From the IMG/VR virus record IMGVR_UViG_3300022836_000029, positions 1 through 29,848 of that record: a stretch of 29,848 nt of DNA; one strand, 5' to 3'. The DNA comes from a virus. The notes under the pieces are model-generated. The model did not search any database and was not told the DNA's origin. It was given only the letters and a program-made list of their open reading frames with translations. The translations under genes were made by a program, and so were the position numbers. Shown here piece by piece: positions 1 through 9,677 of this stretch (within the stretch, counting starts at the first letter, position 1; each line of letters begins with the position of its first letter).

Positions 1-2383
1 TTTTGACAGCCTGGCTCCAGACCAACAGCTACGCTACACCATGATTGTAAATACGCTAATGACCGCTGTAGGAAGTCCAGAGTTTACAAACTCGGTAAGG
101 GCCTGGGCGGCATCTAAAGGTTGGGCAGTCAACATAAGTGATGATGATGCTATCGCCTTGGCTCCACAAATGATTGCAGACCTAGGGGACAGGGGAACTC
201 GCGGAGCCCCCGTTGCAAGCGAGGAAGACGGTACGCCACCAGGAAATACCGGCAGCGGAGGTTCAGAGCCCCAACTAGACAGTCTTCTTAAAAAACTGAG
301 AGACGTCCGTATTGCAACCCTAGATATGAAGAAGGGCTGGGCTGGGATGCAAGAAGTCTTGCAGTCCGTCTTCGAGGGAGGTTCTAAAGGAATCAAGGTC
401 TTTGATGGTCTATCTAATCAAATAAGAAAGCTTGGGATTGGAAGCAGTCTAATAGAAATGATTGTTGGAATGGACCCCGACGAATACGCCGAGCGCAAAT
501 CGGAGCTCTTTATATTCGATGCTGACGGAAACATTACAGAAACAACTGCCGCCCTTAAAAACATGGGGGCAGCCTTTAATGCTATCGCCATGGGAGATTT
601 TGCAAGCTCAACCCAAGAATCTATCTCGGGAATGAAGGACCAAACTACGGCAATGAATAAATTGATTGCCGCTGGGTCAACATATGTCGATGCCTACAAG
701 ATGGTTCAGGACCAAGCTCTAGCTACAGCAATTGCCCAAGCCACAGGCACCGAGGAAGTCAAGGAGCTAATTGCTCTTTCCGAAAAGCTATCAGAAATGA
801 CAAGAAAGAATGACCAAGAGGCCAAAAATTCTTCGGCTTCCGAAGCGGTAAGAAAATCAAATGATGAGTTTAAAACTCAGTCCGCCGTTATCTCCAAGCT
901 GTCTAAAAATATTGGAAAGTATTCCGACGCACAAATAGATGCCATCATGGGAGACAGCGACTTACAGACTCTACTCCTGAACCCATCCATTGATGCCCGA
1001 GCTTTTCAGCAGGCATTGAATGACATAGAGCGCCAGGCCTCGATTAACCTAAAGGTTAAGCTCCAAACAACTGACGGAACAAGAAGCGTTTTTGACGAGG
1101 GATTTAATACGGCTATGGATGCCTTCTCTAGGCAAGAGCAAGAGATTGACCTTAAGTTTAACGCTAGTGTCTCAGCCGATGAGGACACCCTAAAAGATGC
1201 TAAGAATGAAATTTTAGCTATTCAGTATGAGCTAGACGATTACAACGCGGAGTTAGAGAGAATATCTTGGCAGGAAGAGGATATTAACGAGGCCTACGAC
1301 AAGAGGTTTGAGGCCCTAGAAGATATTGCTGACATTAATCAAAGAATTACTCAGGAGCAGAAGTCACAGCTTGATATTGCGGACGCTCTTTCTAGAGGAG
1401 ACATTGCGGGTGCAGCTCGTGCGGTACAGGAACTAAGAGCGCAACAGGTAGAGAATGCCTCTAAGTCTCAAAGAGAAATGCTGGAGAAAGCCCAGAAGGC
1501 AGAAATCGAGGGGATCACTTCAGTCAGCGGCCTTGGAAGAGAAGAATTAGAAGATAGAATCAAGCTTCTAGAAAGAAACATCTTTAATATTGAAGAGATC
1601 TCTTCTGAGCCAGCAGAAGAAAGAATTAGACTAGCTCAGTCCCTAAGGGACGCAGAGGTAGAAGCTTTGCTTGTCCTAGGAAAGACTAGAAAAGAGTGGG
1701 ATGGAATAAAGAACGGTATTGACATAGCCGAAATCTCTGGATGGAAGTTTAAAGAGACTATGCAACAGGCACTTGATGTTGTTGAGAAGCTTATGCTTGC
1801 CTACCCTTCGGAAAAGCCAGAGCCAATTGTGGCTCCCAGACCTTCTGGCGGCGGTGGAGCTAAGGCAGCTAACGTCACTAAGGGAGACTGGTATGACCCA
1901 GGCACTGGCGGCACAATCAAGGAAGCCGCCGCCGCAAAAGGTCAGCACTGGACAACCTATTACAATGAAAATAGAGGCGTGATTGATCCAGCCGCCAGGG
2001 TAAATAAAGCAAACGGTGGAATGATTATTCCTAAACGAATGGCTGTTGGTGGTTTTGTTGGTGGGTACAGCTCTACACCAGTTCAGATGAATATGGGCGG
2101 TAGGGTTAAAGGCTATGCGGCTGGAGGCCTTGGACGAGGATCAGATATTATTCCCGCTATGCTAACCCCTGGAGAGTTCGTAGTCAGGCGCCCCGCCGTA
2201 GCTGGCTTTGGAATGAAGAATCTGGAAAAGATAAATAGTGGAACATACGATGGCAGTTCCGTGTATAATTATAGTTTAGCGGTAAATGTTAGGTCTGACG
2301 CGGATCCTAAAAAGATTGGCCGCACAGTAATGTCATACATCAAGCAAGTAGAAGACCAAAGAATTCGAGGAAACAAGCTCTAA
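1..2383 (+). CDS. tape measure protein, C-terminal part (cut by left edge)
   Basis: The frame is open from base 2, so the ATG at 41 is probably internal and the gene begins outside the window. The protein sets tail length and forms the scaffold inside the tail tube; at infection such proteins are released towards the host envelope. About 790 residues are visible. Counting from the ATG at 41, residues about 370-560 are charged and helical, as expected of a coiled-coil rod. A Gly/Ala-rich tail follows, containing GGMIIPKRMAVGG and the motif TPGEFVVRRPA, which is very common near the C-terminus of actinophage and lactococcal phage tape measures. Its position directly upstream of minor tail genes supports the call. 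It ends in a TAATG overlap with the next gene. No lysozyme or peptidase motif is visible in this part. Confidence 0.9.
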   Translation, partial: FDSLAPDQQLRYTMIVNTLMTAVGSPEFTNSVRAWAASKGWAVNISDDDAIALAPQMIADLGDRGTRGAPVASEEDGTPPGNTGSGGSEPQLDSLLKKLRDVRIATLDMKKGWAGMQEVLQSVFEGGSKGIKVFDGLSNQIRKLGIGSSLIEMIVGMDPDEYAERKSELFIFDADGNITETTAALKNMGAAFNAIAMGDFASSTQESISGMKDQTTAMNKLIAAGSTYVDAYKMVQDQALATAIAQATGTEEVKELIALSEKLSEMTRKNDQEAKNSSASEAVRKSNDEFKTQSAVISKLSKNIGKYSDAQIDAIMGDSDLQTLLLNPSIDARAFQQALNDIERQASINLKVKLQTTDGTRSVFDEGFNTAMDAFSRQEQEIDLKFNASVSADEDTLKDAKNEILAIQYELDDYNAELERISWQEEDINEAYDKRFEALEDIADINQRITQEQKSQLDIADALSRGDIAGAARAVQELRAQQVENASKSQREMLEKAQKAEIEGITSVSGLGREELEDRIKLLERNIFNIEEISSEPAEERIRLAQSLRDAEVEALLVLGKTRKEWDGIKNGIDIAEISGWKFKETMQQALDVVEKLMLAYPSEKPEPIVAPRPSGGGGAKAANVTKGDWYDPGTGGTIKEAAAAKGQHWTTYYNENRGVIDPAARVNKANGGMIIPKRMAVGGFVGGYSSTPVQMNMGGRVKGYAAGGLGRGSDIIPAMLTPGEFVVRRPAVAGFGMKNLEKINSGTYDGSSVYNYSLAVNVRSDADPKKIGRTVMSYIKQVEDQRIRGNKL

Positions 2384-2976
2384 TGTCAACCGCCACATAT
2401 ATGTCAGGACGTCAAAAATGGGGTAGGCCACAAGCGATGGTCTTCTCTGACAAGCCAGCCATTTTAGACAATGGCTTCTATATCCCTGACGGTACAGAAA
2501 TGGAAGATTTTATCATTCTTTCCGATCATAACAGAGAGCCTATTGGCTTTAAGAACAACAGGATAGAGAACAAGGTTAGAAACGTTAATGGAAACCTTCG
2601 CTCCTATCATATTGCAGACAAGCTAAATATATCAACTTCTTGGAAAACACTTCCGTCCCGAGCCCTTTCGTCTGAGCAAAACTTTAACTCAGTAACTGGA
2701 CAGACAGTCATTGGAGCTAATGACTTGGCCTACACCGCAGACAATGGGGCAGGAGGGGTAGACATTCTGAACTGGTACGAAAATCACAAAGGCTCCTTCT
2801 GGGTTTTCTTGGCCTACGACAAGTTGACAAACTTCGATACAGACCAGTATAATAGACTAGGGCAGTACAATGAAGTCTTGGAGGTAATGTTTGAAGACTT
2901 TAACTATGACGTCGCTGCCCGCGGTCGATCAACCCACGACTTTTGGGATATATCTTTGAGCTTGGAAGAAGTTTAA
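2383..2976 (+). CDS. minor tail protein, possibly distal-tail (Dit-like)
   Basis: This 197-residue protein starts at an ATG overlapping the tape measure stop (TAATG), with GAGGAAA as ribosome binding site about eight bases upstream. In siphophages the gene right after the tape measure usually encodes the distal tail protein joining the tube to the hub, so a Dit-like role is inferred from position and size. I recognise no catalytic motif. The protein is rich in aromatic and Asn/Asp residues (for example SFWVFLAYDKLTNFDTDQY), typical of beta-rich virion proteins, and lacks membrane segments. It overlaps the following large tail gene by one base. A consensus-like promoter sequence lies inside it (2824-2853). 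Confidence 0.7.
   Translation: MSTATYMSGRQKWGRPQAMVFSDKPAILDNGFYIPDGTEMEDFIILSDHNREPIGFKNNRIENKVRNVNGNLRSYHIADKLNISTSWKTLPSRALSSEQNFNSVTGQTVIGANDLAYTADNGAGGVDILNWYENHKGSFWVFLAYDKLTNFDTDQYNRLGQYNEVLEVMFEDFNYDVAARGRSTHDFWDISLSLEEV
2824..2853 (+). promoter_or_regulatory. internal promoter-like sequence, TTGACA-18-TATAAT
   Basis: Perfect -35 (2824-2829) and -10 (2848-2853) boxes, 18 bases apart, lie inside the 197-residue tail gene, about 120 bases upstream of the large hub gene. It could give extra transcription of the downstream tail genes. The bases are also codons, so coincidence cannot be excluded. Confidence 0.35.
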
Positions 2977-5900
2977 TGTTCGTTAATGATGAGCTAAAGA
3001 CTCACCTAGAGACCTCTGCCACAATTAGGCTTAAATCAGCGGTGATTGCTGAGTGGAATATGAACATCGCCAGCAATATTTCCAGGGTAGGCAACTATCG
3101 ATACCGTCCAAATGATCTAGATACTCCTCAGTACAACAGTATTGCAGAGTCATTTAGCTACCAAGACGAAGAATCTTTATTTTATACCGGCGCCACGGAT
3201 GCCGATGTAGTTATTGATGGTGGGTTTGATGATGACGAATCTCCCGTAGCCTTTACATTAACCAAAGAAAAAGAAAAGACTCTTTATTCTTTAGAGGATT
3301 GCTTTGGCCGCTTCCGCCCACGCTCTGGAATTAATAAGCTCAGGTATTTTGAGGGTAATTATTCTCATCACGACACAATCAATATGGCCCAAAGACCCAG
3401 ATACTACATGGCTGATAAAAAGGATCCATTCAAGTACTGGTCTTCATACAGGACTGAGGGTGGCGTTGAGAGAGGGGTTGCAAACGAGACCATAGATGGA
3501 CAGCACTACATTGATGATGCTGCCCCATTCGTTGTATACAAAAACAGGGTTCCTGCCAATAGGATTGTAGTAAAGACACAAACAAACGTAGGAAGCATAG
3601 ACCTAGGGCCATTTAAAAACTCAACAGAAACCTTTGATGACCCATTGTTTGGATTTCAGAATCAAACCACACCGTCAGAGTGGAAGGTTCAATACCTACA
3701 CAATGACAATTGGACAGATGCAATAAGCTTTACGGCATCTTCATTAAGGAGAAATGGTGAGCCGATACTGGGCCCAGACGGATACCTAGAAATATACTAC
3801 GGGCTATCTATTCCTGACGAATATTACGGCATCTTTAATTACGAAAAAGAAATCTCTTCGACCTCCTTGCTTCCAGGAACAGACGGCCTGCCAAACGGAA
3901 CAGCCTTTCTTGTAAGGGCCCAGGAGAATGATCGGGGTACTCTTCATATTATTGTTGATGGGGAATACGAGTCTTTCTCGGCAGAGTACGGATGGAATAT
4001 TTTAGACGAAATTACTCGATCTGTGGGCTTTGTTACAGACCTAACGTCTCCACCTTCTTTAGTTGATATAAACAACGAAGGAACCATCTATAGGGAGTTT
4101 CAGTACATCTCTGGCCTTCGAGTTGTAGCTAAAAAAATGAATGTCTTTGATTCGACCTTTGACCTTATTGAGCTATCTCCAAGGTTGGCCGTGGACTTGT
4201 CAGAAAAGACAACGGCCTTTAGTCTGAAAAAGTCTGCCTCAGACCTTGGAGTCAGCGGTATGCCAGTAGGACAATTGCTTGCCTCAACAGGGACTCTTTC
4301 TCTTTTCGACTTTGACCAAGCATTCTTTAAGGAAAACAATAACAGTATCATAAAAGACTACACGTCTCAAAACATTCAAATAAAAACTTATGAGATAGTG
4401 GTTGGGGTAAACGGCCTGGACTTCTTTGTTCCGATTAAGACTATGTACTCTGAGGGATTCCCCGACATAAATAACAAGGACCGATCAGCAACGATATCTC
4501 TAAGGGACATGTTCCTTTATCTTGAGTCTAGTCCTGCCCCCCAGATGTTGATTCAAGATGCCTCGCTGAGTCAAGCAGTATCTATGCTACTCGACTCTTC
4601 GGGATTTTCAAACTACGTCTTTAGGAGAAACGCCGAGGAGCCAGAAGAGGTCATCCCATACTTTTATATTGCGCCAGATAAAACGGTAGCGGAAATCTTG
4701 AATGACTTGGCCAGGTCCACTCAATCATCCATGTTCTTTGATGAGTATAACAACTTTGTCGTAATGAGCAAAGGGTACATGATGCCCACGCTAGAAGAAC
4801 GTCCCACGGACATTATCCTTTCAGGAACAAAGAATGTCTCAGATACTGGGGTAGTGAAGAACAATCCTACAACAGATAACTTAACTAACATTGTAAGCAT
4901 ATCCTCACAAGACAACAAGATCTTCAATGACGGAACCATAACCTATTCAACACGATACATTCAGAGGTCCTACTCTTCTATCAAGCAGGCGAGCCTTCTG
5001 GATAGGGACAAGACTTGGATTTATAAGCCTGCTCTGCTTTGGGAGGTCTCTGCTACAGACAACGTTCGTTCAGTGAACGAGGAGGTTGGAGAGCAGTCGG
5101 CCTATGTTCTTGGTGCTGTACCCATTAATTCAGATCTATCAGAACAGATCCCCTTTGTAGAAAATCATCAAATACAAAACAACGTTATTGATTTTGGAGA
5201 AGGCGTTTACTGGATGACTCGGTATAATGGATACTTCTATGCCAACGGAGAGATCTTGAAGTATGATGCCGTTCAGTACAATATCCCAGGACTCAGTTTG
5301 GCAGAGCTTCTTTCAGGCTCTTCTGATGGAGACAACGTCTGGATTAGTAGCGTCAAAGAGTATCAAAACTATTTCTCAAAGGTTCCCTTTAATGGAAAGA
5401 TTTATCCAACGGGATTGGTTAGAATATATTCGGAGCCAAACTACGAATCGAATGACGGAGTCTTTAGGCTTGCTAACGGAGAAGTCTCAAAACACGGAAG
5501 AGGCAAGTTTGGAACGGACATTGTTTACCATAGCGCGGGAGTGAGTGATTACTGGCAGTCAGACGACAATGTTCGTGGACTAACGATGGATTCCAAGTAT
5601 CTATTTAGAAAAAATCAGACGCTACCCGAAACTTCTATAGGCGCCGCGGGGATTAGCAATGTTCGAGCAAAAGAGACTACCAGAACAGATCTGATAAAAA
5701 ACTTCTTCGCAACCCAAAACGCAACCGAAATCCCTAGGATACAGACATACCCCGCAACGGTTCAGTCCTCAGCTCTTATTATGAATGGAAGCTTTGCTTC
5801 GTCATCATCCCCCGCAATCGATTTTGTAACATACATTAGCAAGCCACTGGAGAATAGGTTTAGACATTTTGGGACCAGGGTCAGAATTGTTGGTAAGATT

Positions 5901-7307
5901 GAAAATAGCGAAATACGCGGCCAGACCCCCTTGGGTTCCATGACTTACTTTACGACCACAGATACTCGGTCTGACCAAGATGTGACCATCGCGGGTGGAT
6001 CCGCTGGGCTAGGCCTTCTCGTTAATCCAGAAACAAATAATGGTTACTACTTTGAGATCGCAGCCTTGACAGCAGCAAACATCACAAGCTATGAGTCAGA
6101 GCAGAACGTAAACAACCTATTCTTCTATAAGGTAAAAAAAGATTCTTCTCAATCGTCTCCTACAGCCTCAGCCATTCCTGTTCCACTCTGGAGCGGTATT
6201 GGAAATATCCTGGTTGATAGCGGAAACTTTGCGGGACAATCAAGAATGAACGCAGACGAAAACACTACGGTCTACGACCTCGCCGTGGAGTATGAAGACA
6301 GAGGGACAACGAGAAGGTTCTATCTTTACATAAACAACGTCATTGTAGCTATTGTGGACGACGAAGATCCTCTACCAGCCTATAACAATGTCGCTCTGTT
6401 TTCCAGGGGATCCACAAAATCCATGTTTGAGAATATCTACGCTCTTACAGAAAACTACAGCCAGAATGCAACCTTTTCTCTAGAAGCTCCCGCGCGAGCG
6501 GCCTTCGGTGACGACGAGATTAATGCCAACAAGGCCTTTCAGAAGTATGCCATGAGTGGTCTAATTCAGTCTACATACCTTTCTGGGATAGGAACCTCCG
6601 AGCCTCCCAAGTACAATATTTATTTTGAAGAGTTTGGAACAATCATGAGAGAGGCCGCTTACTTTAATGTCAGATATGACAAGGCCTATCCAGCACTTTC
6701 TGCAAAGATTTCTCCAACGTTCAACAGGCTCAAGGGATATACGGTGTCTGGGTTTAGGGCTGGATCTTATGGGGCAGAGTTCTTAGTCTTTAACTCCACA
6801 GATACAGCTTTGACTCTAGACTCTACTAGCGGAAACTATTTAAGAATTCAAGGAGTAACCTTTACCCAGCAGTCTAATAACGAGCTCACAGTAGACGAAT
6901 ACTTTGAGAGAGTTAGTGACATGTCCGATCCTCAATTTTCGGGGGACGTGGTGATTCATCCCCCAGGAAAATTTAAAGAAGACTACCGAGACATAAAGCT
7001 AAGTAGACTAACAGAGGGGCGTTCAGGCTTCTCAATTAACGCTCCTTATATTCAGAACAAAGACTCCGCAGATAGTCTAATGCTTTGGCTAACACAGAGG
7101 ATCATGAAGCCACGAAAGTCCGTAGGCATCGATGTGTTCGGAATGCCAATTCTACAGCTAGGGGATATCGTCCAGATTGATTACAAGAACGAGAACGGCG
7201 TTGATGAGGTGGCCCCAGAAGACTCTAGATTTGTGGTATATTATATTGACTATGACCGCGGGGCAGATGGCCCCAGCATGTCCGCATACCTAAGTGAGGT
7301 TGTATAA
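2976..7307 (+). CDS. large minor tail protein, tail hub/fibre-like with possible lectin-like insert
   Basis: The 1443-residue protein is taken to start at the ATG at 2976, which overlaps the previous stop and has GGAAG upstream; the frame is open back to 2943, but that would overlap the neighbour more. Its order after tape measure and Dit-like genes, and its size, fit the tail hub / tail-associated protein that forms the tip and contacts the host surface. Residues about 430-625 contain segments such as SQAVSMLLDSSGFSNY and KTVAEILNDLARSTQSSM, reminiscent of gp27/Tal hub domains. Residues about 940-1160 look like a concanavalin/LamG beta-sandwich (FYLYINNVIVAIVDDEDP, then VALFSRGSTKSMFENIYAL), which could bind glycans. 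The final 60 residues (DVFGMPILQLGDIVQIDYK) again look hub-like. Domain assignments are by eye; the tail-protein call itself is firm. Confidence 0.8.
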   Translation: MFVNDELKTHLETSATIRLKSAVIAEWNMNIASNISRVGNYRYRPNDLDTPQYNSIAESFSYQDEESLFYTGATDADVVIDGGFDDDESPVAFTLTKEKEKTLYSLEDCFGRFRPRSGINKLRYFEGNYSHHDTINMAQRPRYYMADKKDPFKYWSSYRTEGGVERGVANETIDGQHYIDDAAPFVVYKNRVPANRIVVKTQTNVGSIDLGPFKNSTETFDDPLFGFQNQTTPSEWKVQYLHNDNWTDAISFTASSLRRNGEPILGPDGYLEIYYGLSIPDEYYGIFNYEKEISSTSLLPGTDGLPNGTAFLVRAQENDRGTLHIIVDGEYESFSAEYGWNILDEITRSVGFVTDLTSPPSLVDINNEGTIYREFQYISGLRVVAKKMNVFDSTFDLIELSPRLAVDLSEKTTAFSLKKSASDLGVSGMPVGQLLASTGTLSLFDFDQAFFKENNNSIIKDYTSQNIQIKTYEIVVGVNGLDFFVPIKTMYSEGFPDINNKDRSATISLRDMFLYLESSPAPQMLIQDASLSQAVSMLLDSSGFSNYVFRRNAEEPEEVIPYFYIAPDKTVAEILNDLARSTQSSMFFDEYNNFVVMSKGYMMPTLEERPTDIILSGTKNVSDTGVVKNNPTTDNLTNIVSISSQDNKIFNDGTITYSTRYIQRSYSSIKQASLLDRDKTWIYKPALLWEVSATDNVRSVNEEVGEQSAYVLGAVPINSDLSEQIPFVENHQIQNNVIDFGEGVYWMTRYNGYFYANGEILKYDAVQYNIPGLSLAELLSGSSDGDNVWISSVKEYQNYFSKVPFNGKIYPTGLVRIYSEPNYESNDGVFRLANGEVSKHGRGKFGTDIVYHSAGVSDYWQSDDNVRGLTMDSKYLFRKNQTLPETSIGAAGISNVRAKETTRTDLIKNFFATQNATEIPRIQTYPATVQSSALIMNGSFASSSSPAIDFVTYISKPLENRFRHFGTRVRIVGKIENSEIRGQTPLGSMTYFTTTDTRSDQDVTIAGGSAGLGLLVNPETNNGYYFEIAALTAANITSYESEQNVNNLFFYKVKKDSSQSSPTASAIPVPLWSGIGNILVDSGNFAGQSRMNADENTTVYDLAVEYEDRGTTRRFYLYINNVIVAIVDDEDPLPAYNNVALFSRGSTKSMFENIYALTENYSQNATFSLEAPARAAFGDDEINANKAFQKYAMSGLIQSTYLSGIGTSEPPKYNIYFEEFGTIMREAAYFNVRYDKAYPALSAKISPTFNRLKGYTVSGFRAGSYGAEFLVFNSTDTALTLDSTSGNYLRIQGVTFTQQSNNELTVDEYFERVSDMSDPQFSGDVVIHPPGKFKEDYRDIKLSRLTEGRSGFSINAPYIQNKDSADSLMLWLTQRIMKPRKSVGIDVFGMPILQLGDIVQIDYKNENGVDEVAPEDSRFVVYYIDYDRGADGPSMSAYLSEVV

Positions 7308-7834
7308 TGTCAGAGGGCGTTAGTGCTACTCCAGACGTTCCGGCTATCCAGCACACAGATACCAACCAGCCAAACTCGGGAATAAAGATTGCAACTCCAG
7401 ATATTATTCAGTTTAACGAATCTGCCCTGCCCGTAGACGCAATGACAAACCTATTGTTCGAAGACATTGGGGGACAGGAAATTCTAAACATTTCCCACAG
7501 AGATATCGTAAATGGACAAGACGTAATGTACAACCTTGTTGGTAACTTAAAAGACATAGAACTTAGATATAACTCTAAAAACATCTTTAGTCTTCCTGAA
7601 ACAATTGAAACATACTTCAAAAACTTCTCTATTCGTTTAGCCATTCATGTTCCAGAAGAAGGAACTGGTCCTGACGGCCAAAGAATGTATATTCTTGAAG
7701 AGGACTCTCGATCCGCGGGCAGAGGAGATCTGATCCTCGACGTAACCAATATGGAGAAAAATGAACGGGTAGATATCGAGATCCTAAAAAGAGGGGCCGT
7801 GTTTGGTGATACAATGTATATGGAGGAATCTTGA
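7307..7834 (+). CDS. hypothetical tail-module protein
   Basis: A 175-residue protein starting in a TAATG overlap with the large tail gene, with GAGG about eight bases upstream. I do not recognise a family. It is acidic, without Cys or membrane segments, with an N-terminal low-complexity part rich in Asn, Pro and Thr followed by a probable beta-rich core (for example NSKNIFSLPETIETYFKNF). Sitting between two minor tail genes in the same transcription unit, it is most likely a virion tail component or a tail assembly factor. It overlaps the next gene by four bases. Confidence 0.6.
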   Translation: MSEGVSATPDVPAIQHTDTNQPNSGIKIATPDIIQFNESALPVDAMTNLLFEDIGGQEILNISHRDIVNGQDVMYNLVGNLKDIELRYNSKNIFSLPETIETYFKNFSIRLAIHVPEEGTGPDGQRMYILEEDSRSAGRGDLILDVTNMEKNERVDIEILKRGAVFGDTMYMEES

Positions 7835-9237
7835 TAACTAATACCGGAAAAACAATTTTAGCTAAATACCTTATTGGCCAGGCACCCGCCTACGCCTCAC
7901 ATATCGCTTTGGGTGTAGGGGCCAGACCACTAGAGGAAGTAGACGACTTTGCTGACTATTCAGAAAAGCAAAAGCTAGACTTTGAGGTTTTGAGAATCCC
8001 CATTAGCTCAAGAGGATATGTTTACGATGATGCGGGCGCGGCAAACATTGTCTTTGCGGCAGAGCTACCAGGAGACCAGAGATACCTTTTTACCGAGGTG
8101 GGGGTATTCTCTGCAAAATCTAATCCTGCGGCAGGAACCCAAGACAGTAAAATGATCTACACCTTTTCTGAATCCGAGAACTGGGAGTACCACGACGACG
8201 TCACAGCCTCAGGACTTAGCACCATAGTTTCACCATTGAATGGTGAGATTGAGGGAAGCGTTATTAACCCTCTAGACCTACTGTCTGAACCCATTCCTGC
8301 GTTCAGAACCAACTCAGACAACTCAGCCTTCAACAGTGATGCCAGAAGTACTAAGTTTGAGCTCCCCAGGTTCCTAGACAGAACCTTAATGGTTGCTGGA
8401 AATATGTCATTTTTGGAATACAATGGGACAAACCTTGTGGTTAAGACGGCTGATGTTGGAGAGTATTGGGCCAATCATATTCACCTTACAGGGATTTCTC
8501 CCAATTTTAACAAAAATTCTGCGGAAGATCGTTTACAGCTGGCCTTCTCTATCATGAACAAAAGCTTTGAGCAGACCACAACTATTAGCGAAGTTAGAAT
8601 TCTTATTGAATTTGCCTCTAGTGACAACCCCGACCCAGAGAACTTTGCAAGATTTGAGGCAAGGATTGCCCCTGGCCAGGTGGAGGACGTGCTATCTTCC
8701 GCCGTCGATTTTAACTCAAATAGATACTATGTTGCTACAAAATCTATAGGAGATCTAGCTAAGAGCCCCGCGTTCACATGGAATACAATTAATAATCTAA
8801 AGATTTATGCATCCATCATAGCTTCCTACGCCATTACTGCCGAAGAGATCGTTAGCAATGTTGCCACAATAACGCTCGACCAATCACACGGACTATCTGT
8901 GGGAGATCTTGTCGAGATTGACGGACTAGGAGCTCCTTATGATGGAGAGATAAAAGTTACATCGGTTACTGATGATGTCGATCTCTCTGATTACTCTGTA
9001 TCTTTTGATCTCGTAGACGCAGACCAGTCCTCCACCGCCTCAGGAACCGCGTCAGCGCCCTCTAACAGATTCTACCTCTCCCTAGATGGGTTTAGACTAG
9101 AGAACCTTACCTCGCAAAACCCTCTCTACGGAATGACGGGGTATTCAGTCATTCGAACTGATACTGGCCAGCCTATCACAAAAGAACCCGACACCTCAAA
9201 CATTGTAGAATTTAGATATGGAATGGACGTGGCTTAA
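7831..9237 (+). CDS. minor tail protein
   Basis: A 468-residue protein with a TTG start at 7831, chosen because GGAGGAA lies just upstream (7822-7828) and the reading overlaps the previous stop by four bases. The N-terminus (NTGKTILAKYLIGQAPAYA) resembles the start of minor tail or baseplate proteins in large actinophages. Residues about 335-405 contain a compact beta unit, SNVATITLDQSHGLSVGD, similar to Ig-like modules found in virion fibres. No enzymatic motif is apparent. Position between other tail genes supports a structural role at the tail tip. It ends in TAATG with the next gene. Confidence 0.7.
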   Translation: MITNTGKTILAKYLIGQAPAYASHIALGVGARPLEEVDDFADYSEKQKLDFEVLRIPISSRGYVYDDAGAANIVFAAELPGDQRYLFTEVGVFSAKSNPAAGTQDSKMIYTFSESENWEYHDDVTASGLSTIVSPLNGEIEGSVINPLDLLSEPIPAFRTNSDNSAFNSDARSTKFELPRFLDRTLMVAGNMSFLEYNGTNLVVKTADVGEYWANHIHLTGISPNFNKNSAEDRLQLAFSIMNKSFEQTTTISEVRILIEFASSDNPDPENFARFEARIAPGQVEDVLSSAVDFNSNRYYVATKSIGDLAKSPAFTWNTINNLKIYASIIASYAITAEEIVSNVATITLDQSHGLSVGDLVEIDGLGAPYDGEIKVTSVTDDVDLSDYSVSFDLVDADQSSTASGTASAPSNRFYLSLDGFRLENLTSQNPLYGMTGYSVIRTDTGQPITKEPDTSNIVEFRYGMDVA

Positions 9238-9671
9238 TGCCTAGAGGACAACAGAAGGTTATCTTTGCAAAGGAAGACCTCCCCCCAGTAGGTAAGTTGT
9301 CTGATGGTTCGTATGGGTATGTTGCTAGATATCGAATCATATCTGAGGACCAGAATAGATATTCTTCCTGGGCGCCAATAAGAGAATTGCCAGTACCAGA
9401 GCCAATCCTGGGGTCAGGCGCTGTGGTTGCCAATGGAAGCATTGTACAGGTGGCCTGGGGTGACTCAGAAAAGAGCCCTAGCTACGATGTATTTATTAAG
9501 TCTGATAGCAATGACTACGTTTACCACGGAACAACCACTAACCATAACTACTCGTTTCTTGCGGAATATGAAACAAGCACCGTCACCGTGGCGATACAGA
9601 TAGAAAGCATTGAAAAGGAACGGGCAGATTTTATCACTATCTTCGAAAGTCCAGAGACGGACCTGGTATAA
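9237..9671 (+). CDS. small tail protein with fibronectin III-like fold
   Basis: A 144-residue protein that starts within the TAATG junction; the ribosome binding site is weak, so translational coupling to the upstream gene is likely. The segment SDGSYGYVARYRIISEDQN, followed by WAPIRELPVPEP and then VQVAWGDSEKSPSYDVFIK, has the strand pattern of fibronectin type III repeats common in phage tail-tip and fibre proteins. These domains mediate weak carbohydrate or protein contacts. It is probably a tail-tip decoration. The last codons overlap a TATAAT extended -10 sequence (9664-9672). Confidence 0.6.
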   Translation: MPRGQQKVIFAKEDLPPVGKLSDGSYGYVARYRIISEDQNRYSSWAPIRELPVPEPILGSGAVVANGSIVQVAWGDSEKSPSYDVFIKSDSNDYVYHGTTTNHNYSFLAEYETSTVTVAIQIESIEKERADFITIFESPETDLV

Positions 9672-9672
9672 T
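9664..9672 (+). promoter_or_regulatory. extended -10 promoter candidate (TGGTATAAT)
   Basis: TGG followed by a perfect TATAAT lies across the end of the upstream gene. No convincing -35 box is present, but extended -10 elements can work without one. The expected start point falls at or one or two bases beyond the ATG at 9678, which lacks a Shine-Dalgarno sequence. A leaderless transcript, common in Actinobacteria, would explain both facts. The motif is also codons, so chance is possible. Confidence 0.35.
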
Positions 9673-9677
9673 TAATT

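Noticed and set aside
34-396. 120-codon minus-strand frame antisense to the tape measure gene
   Set aside because: The opposite strand is clearly coding through this region; the composition (Ser/Pro/Leu-rich) is typical of antisense shadows.
5263-5544. 93-codon + strand frame inside the large tail gene
   Set aside because: It is a different frame of a continuous 1443-residue gene, without ribosome binding site or domain pattern.
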